A DNA stretch of 47,275 nucleotides from Prevotella sp. (GTDB lineage Bacteria; Bacteroidota; Bacteroidia; Bacteroidales; Bacteroidaceae). Shown here piece by piece: positions 7,394 to 16,256 of this stretch (positions are counted from its first letter, which is position 1; each line of letters starts with the position of its first letter). The stretch lies in contig JAFPVW010000112.1 in the NCBI GenBank assembly GCA_017395215.1, forward strand, positions 1 to 47,275, read 5' to 3'. Made by a program: the position numbers and the translations under genes. Below the pieces are notes generated by a model that saw nothing but the letters and a program-made list of their open reading frames with translations, had not been told where the DNA came from and did not search any database.

Positions 7394-8629
7394 ATGGCAG
7401 GATTATACATCCATATACCCTTCTGCAGAAGCCGCTGCATCTATTGCGCCTTCTACTCCACCACGTCGCTCGACCTGCGCCAGCGATACGTCGATGCGGT
7501 GTGCCGCGAGATGGTGTCAAGAGGTGGCACGGCGATAGACACCGTCTACCTCGGCGGCGGCACGCCCAGCCAACTGACCATCGCGCAATTGGAGCAGCTG
7601 TTCCTATATATTAATAAGGTGTATTCCCTCTCTCCTCATGCTGAAGTCACCATCGAGGCCAACCCCGACGACGTGACCGCAGCCTTTGCTGCGACAGTGT
7701 CGCAGCTCGGCATCAACCGCGTGTCGATGGGTGCCCAGACATTCGACGACAGCCGCCTCCGCTTCCTCCGCCGGCGCCACACATCGGCACAAGTAGCCGA
7801 AGCCGTCGGGCGACTGCGCCGTGCCGGCATTCGCAATATCAGCATCGACCTGATGTACGGCTTCCCCGGCGAGAGTCTCGACGAGTGGCAGCACGACATC
7901 GCCTGTGCCCTCGACCTCGGCGTCGAGCACATCTCGGCCTACTGCCTCACCATCGAGGACGACACGCCGCTGCAGCGGATGAACGTCAGTCCTGCCGACG
8001 AGGAGACTGAGCGCCAGATGTACTACACCCTCATCGACCGGTTAACACAAGCCGGCTACGAGCACTACGAAATCTCGAACTTTGCCCTCAAAAAGGCCTC
8101 CCCTGCGGGGGATGGGTTGAAAAAAAAGCCTCCCCTTCGGGGGGAGGTTTGGAGGGATGGGGTGGAAAGAAAGCCTCCCCTTCGGGGGGAGGTTTGGAGG
8201 GATGGGGTGGAAAGAAAGCCTCCCCTTCGGGGGGAGGTTTGGAGGGGGCTTCACAACAGCGGCTACTGGACCGACCAGCCTTACATAGGCATTGGCGCCG
8301 CCGCACATAGTTATGACCGTCAGCGCCGCCAATGGAACGTCAGCGACATCAACGCCTACATCAAAGGCATCGAGAGCGGCACCCCCGACTTCGGCTTCGA
8401 AATCCTGGACGATGCCACCCGCTACAACGACCGCGTGATGCTCGCCCTGCGCACCTGCGAAGGTCTCGACCTCGGCACACTCACCGATGCCGACCGCCAG
8501 TACCTCCTGCCACTCGCCCATAAACACATCGGCGCCGGACTCCTACGACTCGACGGCAGCCGGCTCATCCTCACCCGCAAGGGGCTCTTCGTCAGCGACC
8601 TCGTCATCAGCGACCTGATGCTGGTATAG
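7394..8629 (+). CDS. hemW: HemW-like radical SAM heme chaperone with an in-frame repeat insertion
   Basis: 411 residues. The radical SAM cluster motif is CRSRCIYC (Cys11, 15, 18, CX3CX2C), followed by GGGTPS, the SAM-binding region and the C-terminal HemN-like region. HemW proteins, formerly annotated as oxygen-independent coproporphyrinogen oxidase, bind heme and pass it to target proteins. Lack of the extra N-terminal HemN residues supports HemW over HemN. The odd part is residues about 233-286: between YEISNFAL and HNSGYW, where relatives have a short loop, lie three copies of a 15-residue repeat (KPPLRGEVWRDGVER) encoded by a 45-bp DNA repeat, preceded by a degenerate copy (KASPAGDGL). 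The frame is kept and the flanking motifs are intact. Its stop lies 3 bp from the convergent CE7-GH26 stop. Confidence 0.9.
   Translation: MAGLYIHIPFCRSRCIYCAFYSTTSLDLRQRYVDAVCREMVSRGGTAIDTVYLGGGTPSQLTIAQLEQLFLYINKVYSLSPHAEVTIEANPDDVTAAFAATVSQLGINRVSMGAQTFDDSRLRFLRRRHTSAQVAEAVGRLRRAGIRNISIDLMYGFPGESLDEWQHDIACALDLGVEHISAYCLTIEDDTPLQRMNVSPADEETERQMYYTLIDRLTQAGYEHYEISNFALKKASPAGDGLKKKPPLRGEVWRDGVERKPPLRGEVWRDGVERKPPLRGEVWRGLHNSGYWTDQPYIGIGAAAHSYDRQRRQWNVSDINAYIKGIESGTPDFGFEILDDATRYNDRVMLALRTCEGLDLGTLTDADRQYLLPLAHKHIGAGLLRLDGSRLILTRKGLFVSDLVISDLMLV
8097..8255 (+). repeat. 45-bp tandem array of a GC-rich palindromic element inside hemW
   Basis: Units start at 8128, 8173 and 8218 (period exactly 45 bp), and a shorter variant precedes them from about 8097. 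The core GCCTCCCCTTCGGGGGGAGG is a strong hairpin (CCTCCCC/GGGGAGG). The same core recurs at 23623-23656 inside a GH26 gene. Because 45 is a multiple of 3, copy number can change without loss of frame. Confidence 0.95.
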
Positions 8630-8632
8630 CAG

Positions 8633-10924
8633 TTACTGCCGTTCTCTGATGTCGTTGAGGAACAATGTATTGTCGGCCTCGTAGAGGCGCTTGTAGTCGG
8701 CACCGCAGGCATGGCTCTTGGAAGGGCCGAAGAATTCCTTCGTATAGTTGCGCCAAAGCAGGAAATAGCTGATGGGGAAACGGTCCATGACGGGCTTCAG
8801 AACGCGCGTCCACCAGGTGGCGTCGGTCATGTTCTTCAGGCCGCACTCGGTGAGGGCGAGCAGCTTGCCATTGTCGCGGCAGAAGGCCGAGAGGAACGTA
8901 AGGTCGGCGCTGACGGCGGTCAGAAAGTCCTGCTCGGTGCCCCACTGATAGGCATCCTCGCCGATGAGCGTTACACGGTCGTTGCCGGGATAGCGCGTGA
9001 GGAACCGCTGCAGCGTCCACTGGCCGTCGAGATTTGGCGAGTAGCTCCACAGGAGGTTGTGCAGCTGGCGGTCGTTACGCAGGTAGTCCTGGAGCATGTT
9101 CCAGAGTTCGCGGAACTCGCTGTCGGTACAGTTGTTCTGTCCCCACCAGAACCAGGAGCCGTTGTTCTCGTGCCAGGGGCGGAAGATGACGGGGACTGGC
9201 TGTCCGCTGGCATCCTTGAGCGAGGCGAGGAAGTCGCCTACACGCTGCATCCACAGCTGGAACTTCTGGTGCTGCGAGCCGCCGGGCAGTATGCTGGTGA
9301 CGACGCCGGGCGTCTTGACGTCCCAGGCCGTGCCGCCGGTCAGCGGGTTGCGCGGATGCCAGCTGACGGTGACGATGCCGCCGCGCTCAACGTGAGCCAC
9401 GAGCTGCTCCCGGATGCGCAGGAAGGGCACGCTGTCGAGGTTTTTCTGGTCGCCAACCTCGATGCCGCCAAGGTCGAAGCCCATGACGGCTGGATAGTCG
9501 CCGACGAGGTCGCGAATGTCGCTGCGTCCCCACTCCCACTCCCAGTCGAGACCGTAGAAGGGATCGTCCTGATGGCCGGCCATGTAACCACGCTTCTGAA
9601 GGGTAGCCAGACGGTCGGCCAGTCGCGTGGCGGCATTATCGATGTTCATCTGCTGAAGTAGCCACTGCTGCCACTCGTCCCACTGCTCCTGATACCAGAA
9701 GTGGGCAGTCTGCTGATACACGCTGAGTGTCTTGGGGGCAGTCAGGATGTTATAGGTGGCATAGGCTGTAGTCGGCGGCACGACGTCGTCGTTGTAGCCG
9801 AACGACACCCATGTGGGGCACTTGATGCGGCGTGCGAAGTTGACGCCGTCGTAGTAGCGCGACGTGACTATCTCACGCTCCATGCCCTTGCCTTTGTTCC
9901 AATAGAAGTAGTGAGGCCAGCCGCAGGCAATGCCCTGAAGCGAGGCAGTGTGGTCGCAGAGAGCCGGGTGGACGGCAGCGGCGAACGTGACACGGGGATC
10001 GAGTGCGGCGGTGGCGTAAGTCAGGAAACCGCCCTGACTGGAGCCGGTGACGCCCAGTTCTCGGCCGTTCCAGTCGGTGAACTGCTCGATGTAGTCGATG
10101 GCGCGTATGCAGCCCAGGACGACGCGCTTGTAGTAGCTGTCATCGCGCGACGTGAGGCCGAAGTTCCAGTAGCCGCTGAGGGCACCGTTGTTCAGGCGGT
10201 CGTAGATGTCCTGCGGCTGGGTGACGTCGATGCCGTGAATGCCAATCTCGAGGGTGATGGCACCCTGCGAGGCGGTATAGACGTCGCCCTGATAGGGACG
10301 CACGCCGGCTCCGGGAACGCGCAGCAGGGCCGGATAGCGGCCAGGCTTGACGGGTACGCAGAGGATGCCGTAGGTGCGGCTGCCCCAGCGCACGTTCTGG
10401 AAGCTGACTTGATAGACGTTGACATCCTTGGTGCAGCGGTCGGGCAGCAGCTGGCGCGTAGGCTCGAGGGCCGTCCAGCGTGACTCCTCGATGGCGTGCT
10501 GCCAAAACGCGTCGAAATCGTCGGGGCAGATGGTTGTAGGCTGCAGCTTCTCAGGCGAAAAGGCGGCTGTGCAGGCGCCCGAGTACTCGCGGCCGCCGAC
10601 CTTGGCGGTGACCTTCAGCCGATAAAAACCGGGCTTCTTCATCGTTCCGGTCCACGTCATCGTGCCATCCTTGAGGACCGTGGTCTTCTTCGTTTCCGGG
10701 TACATCTCCGGGCCGGCCTCGTAGCTGACCTCTACATTATTTAATAAGGTAGACGATCGCAGCACGCTGACGGTGAAGCGAGCCTTCTCGCCGACACGGT
10801 AGTTCCATTCCTGATGGTCGGGCTGGACGTTGACGACAATGTTGTTGCCCCGTATCTGGGCACTTGCTGTGAGGGCCATCAGTAGGCCGAGCAGCATCAA
10901 GAGCGTTTTCTCAAGACTTTTCAT
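8633..10924 (-). CDS. CE7-like acetyl esterase fused to GH26 beta-mannanase
   Basis: 763 residues from ATG 10922-10924, chosen because it follows the promoter -7 element at 10949-10957 and opens a signal peptide (MKSLEKTLLMLLGLLMALTA, SAQ cleavage). Residues 24-130 form a beta domain and 130-430 an acetyl-xylan-esterase (AXE1/CE7) alpha/beta hydrolase with GSSQGG (Ser296), GYNDD (Asp380) and TAHFW (His408). Residues 435-763 form a GH26 domain with acid/base RPWHENNGSWFWWG (Glu586) and nucleophile LTECG (Glu693). Acetylated mannan needs both activities, so the fusion can deacetylate and cut one substrate. With SPI-type export and no lipobox it is probably periplasmic. The GH26 half is a close paralogue of the gene at 23176. 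Divergent from susC, hence probably co-regulated. Confidence 0.88.
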   Translation of the reverse strand: MKSLEKTLLMLLGLLMALTASAQIRGNNIVVNVQPDHQEWNYRVGEKARFTVSVLRSSTLLNNVEVSYEAGPEMYPETKKTTVLKDGTMTWTGTMKKPGFYRLKVTAKVGGREYSGACTAAFSPEKLQPTTICPDDFDAFWQHAIEESRWTALEPTRQLLPDRCTKDVNVYQVSFQNVRWGSRTYGILCVPVKPGRYPALLRVPGAGVRPYQGDVYTASQGAITLEIGIHGIDVTQPQDIYDRLNNGALSGYWNFGLTSRDDSYYKRVVLGCIRAIDYIEQFTDWNGRELGVTGSSQGGFLTYATAALDPRVTFAAAVHPALCDHTASLQGIACGWPHYFYWNKGKGMEREIVTSRYYDGVNFARRIKCPTWVSFGYNDDVVPPTTAYATYNILTAPKTLSVYQQTAHFWYQEQWDEWQQWLLQQMNIDNAATRLADRLATLQKRGYMAGHQDDPFYGLDWEWEWGRSDIRDLVGDYPAVMGFDLGGIEVGDQKNLDSVPFLRIREQLVAHVERGGIVTVSWHPRNPLTGGTAWDVKTPGVVTSILPGGSQHQKFQLWMQRVGDFLASLKDASGQPVPVIFRPWHENNGSWFWWGQNNCTDSEFRELWNMLQDYLRNDRQLHNLLWSYSPNLDGQWTLQRFLTRYPGNDRVTLIGEDAYQWGTEQDFLTAVSADLTFLSAFCRDNGKLLALTECGLKNMTDATWWTRVLKPVMDRFPISYFLLWRNYTKEFFGPSKSHACGADYKRLYEADNTLFLNDIRERQ

Positions 10925-10948
10925 AGACTGTTTACTGTTTTTGGCGAT

Positions 10949-10957
10949 GCAAAGATA
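10949..10957 (-). promoter_or_regulatory. Promoter -7 element of the CE7-GH26 gene
   Basis: TATCTTTGC on the minus strand, 25 nt before ATG 10924. It lies inside the longer open frame, so the upstream start at 11014 is rejected. Confidence 0.7.
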
Positions 10958-10980
10958 ATGAAAAATGCCGAATCGGCTTA

Positions 10981-11051
10981 ATACTTTCTTGACATAATCA
11001 GACACTTTTCCCATTTTGTGGCCGCGAACGCTTCTTTTTGCAGGAAAGTAT
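10981..11051. promoter_or_regulatory. Candidate operator: inverted repeat between divergent PUL promoters
   Basis: ATACTTTCTTG (10981-10991) and CAGGAAAGTAT (11041-11051) are inverted copies with one mismatch in 11, 49 bp apart. They lie between the CE7-GH26 and susC promoters. The left copy overlaps the expected -33 region of the minus-strand promoter. This would suit a shared regulator, but chance is not excluded. Confidence 0.35.
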
Positions 11052-11074
11052 CAGTTAAAAGCAAAATAAAGTCA

Positions 11075-11104
11075 TTGTAATTCGGAAAATAATTTTAACT
11101 TTGC
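11075..11104 (+). promoter_or_regulatory. Promoter of the susC operon
   Basis: TTG (11075-11077) followed after 18 nt by TAACTTTGC (11096-11104) is a good Bacteroidota promoter. The leader to the susC ATG is about 60 nt. Confidence 0.75.
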
Positions 11105-11168
11105 ATCCAAATACTTAAAACCATATTACGAGGAAACAATTATTTATTAACAAACTAAATACTAATGT

Positions 11169-14100
11169 ATGAGTCTAATTTACAGTAAAGAGAAGATTCT
11201 TGCTGGAGCGTGCCTGGTAAGCTTACTCGGCATGTCTCCGCAGGCCTTTGCGGGAGGTAATGGCTCCCCGTTGCCCATGGAGCAGCAACAGGCCACCAAG
11301 AAAATTACTGGAACGGTGACGGACGCTATGGGGCCTGTCATCGGCGCCAGTGTGTTGGTAAAGGGCACATCGACGGGTGCTGCCACCGACTTCGACGGAA
11401 AGTTCACGCTCAATGCCGCGCCCGGTGCCACGCTCGTCGTGAGCTACATCGGCTACGTCACTAAAGAGGTGAAGGTCGACAGCCGCAACACTTACAACAT
11501 CACGCTCGAAGAGGACAAGAAGATGCTTGACGAGGTGGTGGTCGTCGGTTACGGTACGATGAAAAAGAGCGACATCTCGGGTGCCTCGGTCTCGCTGGGC
11601 GAGCAGGCCGTGAAGGGTTCTATCATCACCTCGCTCGACCAGTCGCTGCAGGGACGCGCCGCCGGTGTGACGGCCGTGCAGACCTCGGGTGCGCCGGGTT
11701 CCTCGTCGTCAATCCGCGTGCGTGGTACCGCCACCATCAACGCCAACGCCGAGCCGCTCTACGTCATCGACGGCGTCATCGTCCAGAGCGGTGGACAGAG
11801 CGGTGCCTCCTACGGTCTGGGCGACGCTTTGGGCAACGGCTCGGTGTCGACCATCTCGCCGCTGTCGACCATCGACCCTGCGGACATTGTCTCGATGGAG
11901 ATTCTGAAGGATGCCTCGGCCACGGCAATCTACGGCGCACAGGGTGCTAACGGCGTTGTGCTCATCACGACGAAGCACGGTAAGGCCGGCGACGCCAAGT
12001 TCTCGTATAACGGCATGATGGCCGTGAACCGCCAGACGAAGCGCCTGGACATGATGAACCTGCGCGAGTATGCCGAGTTCTACAACAACCTGGTGAACCA
12101 GGGCGAGCTGCAGGCCGACGCCAACCTGGCCGACCCCTCGCTGCTGGGCAAGGGTACGAACTGGCAGGACGCCGTCTTCCAAACCGCCATCCAGCACTCT
12201 CACCAGATTAGTGCACAGGGCGGTAGCGACAAGATGCAATACTACGTGTCGGCGGGCTACATGAACCAGGAGGGTACGATCATCGGCTCGAAGTTCGACC
12301 GTCTGTCGGTGCGTGCCAACATCGACGCCCAGCTGAAGTCGTGGCTGAAAATGGGTGTCAACGCCACCTTCACCAACACCAACGACGACCTGAAACTGGC
12401 CGACTCTGACGAGGGTTTGATCAACTACTCGCTGACCACCATCCCTACTATTCCTATTTATAATATAGACGGCTCGTACTCCAGCATCTCGCAGGAAGGC
12501 TACACCAATCCGAACCCCATCGCCATGGCTATGCTCGACGAGATTAAGCTGAACCGTAAGAAACTGACGGGTAACATCTTCTTCGAGGTGACACCCTTCA
12601 AGGACCTGACGTGGCACACCGAACTGGGCTACGACATCAGCTCGAGCAAGGGCGACCGCTGGAAGCCCACCGTGAACCTGGGCACATGGACCCGCGACGA
12701 CAACTACGCCTCGGTGCAGAAGAACAGCAGCACCTTCTGGCAGCTGAAGAACTACATCACCTACAGCCACACCTTCGACCTGCACTCGCTGACAGCGATG
12801 GTTGGCCAGGAGGTCTGGGAGTCGAAGTACGACTACAACAACGTGGCCAACACGTCGCTCCCCTCGAACGAGGTACACAACCCGCAACTCGGCGACGGCA
12901 CACCGCAAATCGGCGTCGGCTTCGGCAGCTCGGCCATGGCCTCGTTCTTCACACGCTGGACCTACAGCTACGACAACCGCTACAACGCCACATACACCTA
13001 CCGCTACGACGGCTCGTCGAATTTCGGTCCCGACAAGCGCTGGGCAGGCTTCCACTCGCTGGCCGCCAGCTGGCGCTTCTCGAACGAGGCCTTCATCAAG
13101 TCGTGGGCAGAGTCGTTCTTGAGCAACGGCAAGCTGCGCATCGGTTGGGGACAGACGGGTAACTCGGCCATCGGCGGCTACAGCTGGGGCGTCAGCGTGG
13201 GTGCCATCAACACGGCCCTGGGCAAGAGCTACCGTCCGCTGAACATCGCCAACCGCAGCGTGCAGTGGGAGAGCCAGGAGCAGTGGAATGTCGGTCTCGA
13301 CCTGGGCTTCCTTAACGACCGCATCAACCTGACCCTCGACTGGTACCGCAAGATGTCGAACGACATGCTAATGAAGCTACAGGTGCCCACCTACATGGGT
13401 TCAAGCCTCATCACCAACGGCTCGGCACTACTACAGCCGCCCTACGGCAACTACGGCACGATACGCAACACAGGTTTCGAGATTACCCTGAACACGCACC
13501 CGCTGGTGGGCAAGTTCGAGTGGGACTCTGAGTTCCAGATCTCGTTCAATAAGAACAAGCTCGTGTCACTCGGCGACTCAGACACCCCGCTGCAGGGCTA
13601 CGGCCAGTGGAACGACCTGGTCAGCCTGACGCAGGTCGGCGAGAGTCTGTTCAGCTTCTACGGCTATGTCACCGACGGCGTCTATGAGAGTCTGGAGGAC
13701 ATCGAGACGTCGGCCAAGCCCGTGAAGTACCCCGCCAACGGCGGTTTCGCCAAGGGTACGACGGTCTGGGTTGGCGACATCAAGTACAAGGACCTTAACA
13801 GCGACGGCATCATCGACGAGAACGACCAGACCAACATCGGCTCGCCAATGCCAAAATTCACCTTCGGCTGGACCAACACCTTCCGCTGGAACAACTTCGA
13901 CCTGAACATCTTCATCAACGGCTCGTACGGCAACAAGGTGGCCAACTACCTGAAGATGAAACTCACGCACATGAACTCAGCCTGGACCAACCAGCTGGTC
14001 GACGTCATGGACTGCACTCGCCTTGAGGCCATCAACGCCGCCAAGGACTACTCGGCAGGCGTCGACCGCGGCGACGGGACGCTGGTCTACAACTGGTACG

Positions 14101-14450
14101 ACGACATCACCAACGTGCGCATTGCCAACGGCGGCGCCCTGCCCCGCGCCAGCATTCAGGACCCCAACGACAACGACCGCTGGAGCGACCGCTACATTGA
14201 GGACGGCAGCTACGTCCGCTTGAAGAACATCACCCTGGGCTACACATTCCCCAAGAAGATGCTCAAGCCCCTCGGTCTGGAGTCGCTGCGCCTCTACGCT
14301 AACATCCAGAACCTGCTGACCATCACCGACTACAGCGGCTACGACCCTGAAATCGGTGTCAGCACAGCCTCTGTGAACGTAATGGGACTCGACAACGGAC
14401 GCTATCCGTCGCCTACGACCTATTCTTTCGGACTGAACGTATCATTCTAA
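11169..14450 (+). CDS. susC: SusC-like TonB-dependent outer membrane transporter
   Basis: 1093 residues. A signal peptide with AFAGG cleavage is followed by a carboxypeptidase D regulatory-like domain (about 38-110, ITGTVTDAMGPVIGASVLVKG). The SusC plug signature comes next (LDEVVVVGYGTMKKSDISGA; LQGRAAGV; SSIRVRGTATINANAEPLYV; DASATAIYGAQGANGVVLI). A 22-strand barrel region ends in Phe (SFGLNVSF), as outer membrane barrels do. It imports oligosaccharides using TonB energy, capped by the SusD lipoprotein encoded 18 bp downstream. The substrate is inferred from the mannanase genes in the same run. Gene symbol used in the generic sense. Confidence 0.95.
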   Translation: MSLIYSKEKILAGACLVSLLGMSPQAFAGGNGSPLPMEQQQATKKITGTVTDAMGPVIGASVLVKGTSTGAATDFDGKFTLNAAPGATLVVSYIGYVTKEVKVDSRNTYNITLEEDKKMLDEVVVVGYGTMKKSDISGASVSLGEQAVKGSIITSLDQSLQGRAAGVTAVQTSGAPGSSSSIRVRGTATINANAEPLYVIDGVIVQSGGQSGASYGLGDALGNGSVSTISPLSTIDPADIVSMEILKDASATAIYGAQGANGVVLITTKHGKAGDAKFSYNGMMAVNRQTKRLDMMNLREYAEFYNNLVNQGELQADANLADPSLLGKGTNWQDAVFQTAIQHSHQISAQGGSDKMQYYVSAGYMNQEGTIIGSKFDRLSVRANIDAQLKSWLKMGVNATFTNTNDDLKLADSDEGLINYSLTTIPTIPIYNIDGSYSSISQEGYTNPNPIAMAMLDEIKLNRKKLTGNIFFEVTPFKDLTWHTELGYDISSSKGDRWKPTVNLGTWTRDDNYASVQKNSSTFWQLKNYITYSHTFDLHSLTAMVGQEVWESKYDYNNVANTSLPSNEVHNPQLGDGTPQIGVGFGSSAMASFFTRWTYSYDNRYNATYTYRYDGSSNFGPDKRWAGFHSLAASWRFSNEAFIKSWAESFLSNGKLRIGWGQTGNSAIGGYSWGVSVGAINTALGKSYRPLNIANRSVQWESQEQWNVGLDLGFLNDRINLTLDWYRKMSNDMLMKLQVPTYMGSSLITNGSALLQPPYGNYGTIRNTGFEITLNTHPLVGKFEWDSEFQISFNKNKLVSLGDSDTPLQGYGQWNDLVSLTQVGESLFSFYGYVTDGVYESLEDIETSAKPVKYPANGGFAKGTTVWVGDIKYKDLNSDGIIDENDQTNIGSPMPKFTFGWTNTFRWNNFDLNIFINGSYGNKVANYLKMKLTHMNSAWTNQLVDVMDCTRLEAINAAKDYSAGVDRGDGTLVYNWYDDITNVRIANGGALPRASIQDPNDNDRWSDRYIEDGSYVRLKNITLGYTFPKKMLKPLGLESLRLYANIQNLLTITDYSGYDPEIGVSTASVNVMGLDNGRYPSPTTYSFGLNVSF

Positions 14451-14468
14451 CCCCAAAAAACAAACAAC

Positions 14469-16232
14469 ATGAAACTCAATATATTAAAATATGGTATATT
14501 CGGCGTAGTCCTCTCGCTGGGTCTGACGTCATGCGAGGACTTCCTCGACCGTCCGGCAGAAGACAGCTACAACGAAGGCAACTACTATCAGACTGACGCT
14601 CAGTGCATAGCTGGCGTGGGCTATCTCTACAGCTCGCCCTGGCACGACCTGCTGCGCGGCTACTTCATGATCGGCGAGATGCTATCGGGCAACCTCTATG
14701 CCGGACAGAACGCCTACGTAGGCTTCACCGTCAACGGCTCCGACCAGAACCTGAAACTGGCGGCTGCCTCCATGTGGTCGGTCATCGCACACGCCAACAC
14801 CGTCTACAGCAGCATCAAGGGTGCGCCCGCCAGCGTCTCCGACGCCGCCCGCAACACCAGCATGGGCGAGTGCCTGACGTGGAAGGCCATGGCCTACTTC
14901 TACCTGGTGCGCACCTTCGGCGAGATTCCCATCATCCACGATAATGCTGCCTCGCTGGCTGCCGGCGACTACAACACAGTGCAGAAAGTGAAGATTGCCG
15001 ACGTCTACGACTACATCATCCTGACGCTCGAGAAAGCGCGCACACTGCTTCCCAAGAGCAACTCCGCCGGGCGCATTGACTACTACGCCGCCACGGGACT
15101 TCTGGCCAAGGTCTACCTGAACAAGGCCGGCGTGAGCGGAGCACTCAACGCCGACGACATGGCTAAGGCTGCCCAGCTGGCCAAGGAGGTCATCGACCAG
15201 TCGGGACGCAAGTTGCTGGACAACTACGAGGACGTCTTCCGCCTGCAGAACAACAACAGCGAGGAGAGTCTGATAGCATGGCGCTGGACCGCCAACGGCA
15301 ACGTCTGGACGGCACAGAACTACCTGCAGTGCGACCTCGGCATGTCGGGCTTCGACGAGTTCGGCGACTGCTGGGGCGACTGGACGGCACCCTCCGTCGA
15401 CCTGCAGGAGGCCTTCGGCATCAAACTGCTCGAACAGCAGCCCGACGCCTGGATTAACAACGTCGACACCCGACTCCGTGGCACGATGATGCTGCCTGGC
15501 TTCAAGTACCCCTACTTCTGGCAGGACAAAGGCGGCTTCAGCTACCTCGACTTCATCTTCAACACCGACTACAACAGCAGTGCCCCCGGCCAACTCAACT
15601 CGCCCACAGGCGCCAACTGCGTGAAGCACCTCTACGGCAACGCCTACGACCACCAGGCAGGCATCGGCCACTCGGCGGCCTACATGTATAATAGTCTGGC
15701 CACCCACCTGCTGCGTCTTTCCGACGTCTACCTCATCTACGCCGAGGCCATGACCGGAACGTCGGGCACGACGACCGACGCCAGCGCCATCGACGCCTTC
15801 TACGCCGTGCGCCACCGTGCCATCAAGAACTACGAGCGTCCGACGTCCGTCTCCTGGAACGACATCTGGAAGGAGCGCCGCCTGGAATTTGCCATGGAGG
15901 GCGACCGCTGGTTCGACTACGTCCGCGTGAGCTACTACAACCCCGAGTTCTGCATCAACGACCTGGAGAGCCAGAAGCGTAACCAGTTCTGGAACCTCGG
16001 CGACCTCTACAAGACCTACTACGAGACGGGCAACTGGACGGTCACCAACCAGGGCTACGACGAGAACACCTCGGCACCCAACGTGACGATGCTGATGAAG
16101 AAGAACCAGGACACGGGCAAAAACTTCTTCCTGCTGCCCTTCCCCACCGAGGACGTGACGACCAACCCGAACATGGCTACCAGCGTCGATGGCGTGCATG
16201 TCGACGTCTATGCTACCTATAGTTATGAGTAA
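14469..16232 (+). CDS. susD: SusD/RagB-like surface lipoprotein
   Basis: 587 residues with a lipobox LTSC at about residue 20, followed by the SusD start pattern EDFLDRPAEDSYNEGNYYQT. TPR-like helices and the C-terminal SusD signature (VWKERRLEFAMEGDRWFDYVR type, here WKERRLEFAMEGDRWFDYVR) are visible. The protein sits on the cell surface, binds glycan and forms the lid of the SusC transporter encoded just upstream. It is followed after 24 bp by a glycan-binding lipoprotein, which completes the usual core order of a polysaccharide utilisation locus. Confidence 0.95.
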   Translation: MKLNILKYGIFGVVLSLGLTSCEDFLDRPAEDSYNEGNYYQTDAQCIAGVGYLYSSPWHDLLRGYFMIGEMLSGNLYAGQNAYVGFTVNGSDQNLKLAAASMWSVIAHANTVYSSIKGAPASVSDAARNTSMGECLTWKAMAYFYLVRTFGEIPIIHDNAASLAAGDYNTVQKVKIADVYDYIILTLEKARTLLPKSNSAGRIDYYAATGLLAKVYLNKAGVSGALNADDMAKAAQLAKEVIDQSGRKLLDNYEDVFRLQNNNSEESLIAWRWTANGNVWTAQNYLQCDLGMSGFDEFGDCWGDWTAPSVDLQEAFGIKLLEQQPDAWINNVDTRLRGTMMLPGFKYPYFWQDKGGFSYLDFIFNTDYNSSAPGQLNSPTGANCVKHLYGNAYDHQAGIGHSAAYMYNSLATHLLRLSDVYLIYAEAMTGTSGTTTDASAIDAFYAVRHRAIKNYERPTSVSWNDIWKERRLEFAMEGDRWFDYVRVSYYNPEFCINDLESQKRNQFWNLGDLYKTYYETGNWTVTNQGYDENTSAPNVTMLMKKNQDTGKNFFLLPFPTEDVTTNPNMATSVDGVHVDVYATYSYE

Positions 16233-16256
16233 CACAATAAAAAGACCTGTAGAAAT

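Noticed and set aside
8097-8255. CRISPR-like appearance of the 45-bp repeats
   Set aside because: The repeats are contiguous without unique spacers, lie in a coding frame, and no cas genes are near.
11709-13055. Long minus-strand frame opposite susC
   Set aside because: Shadow of a GC-rich gene with strong codon bias; the susC frame has clear family motifs. The same reason applies to the frames opposite susD, GH5, EF-G2, EttA and MscS.
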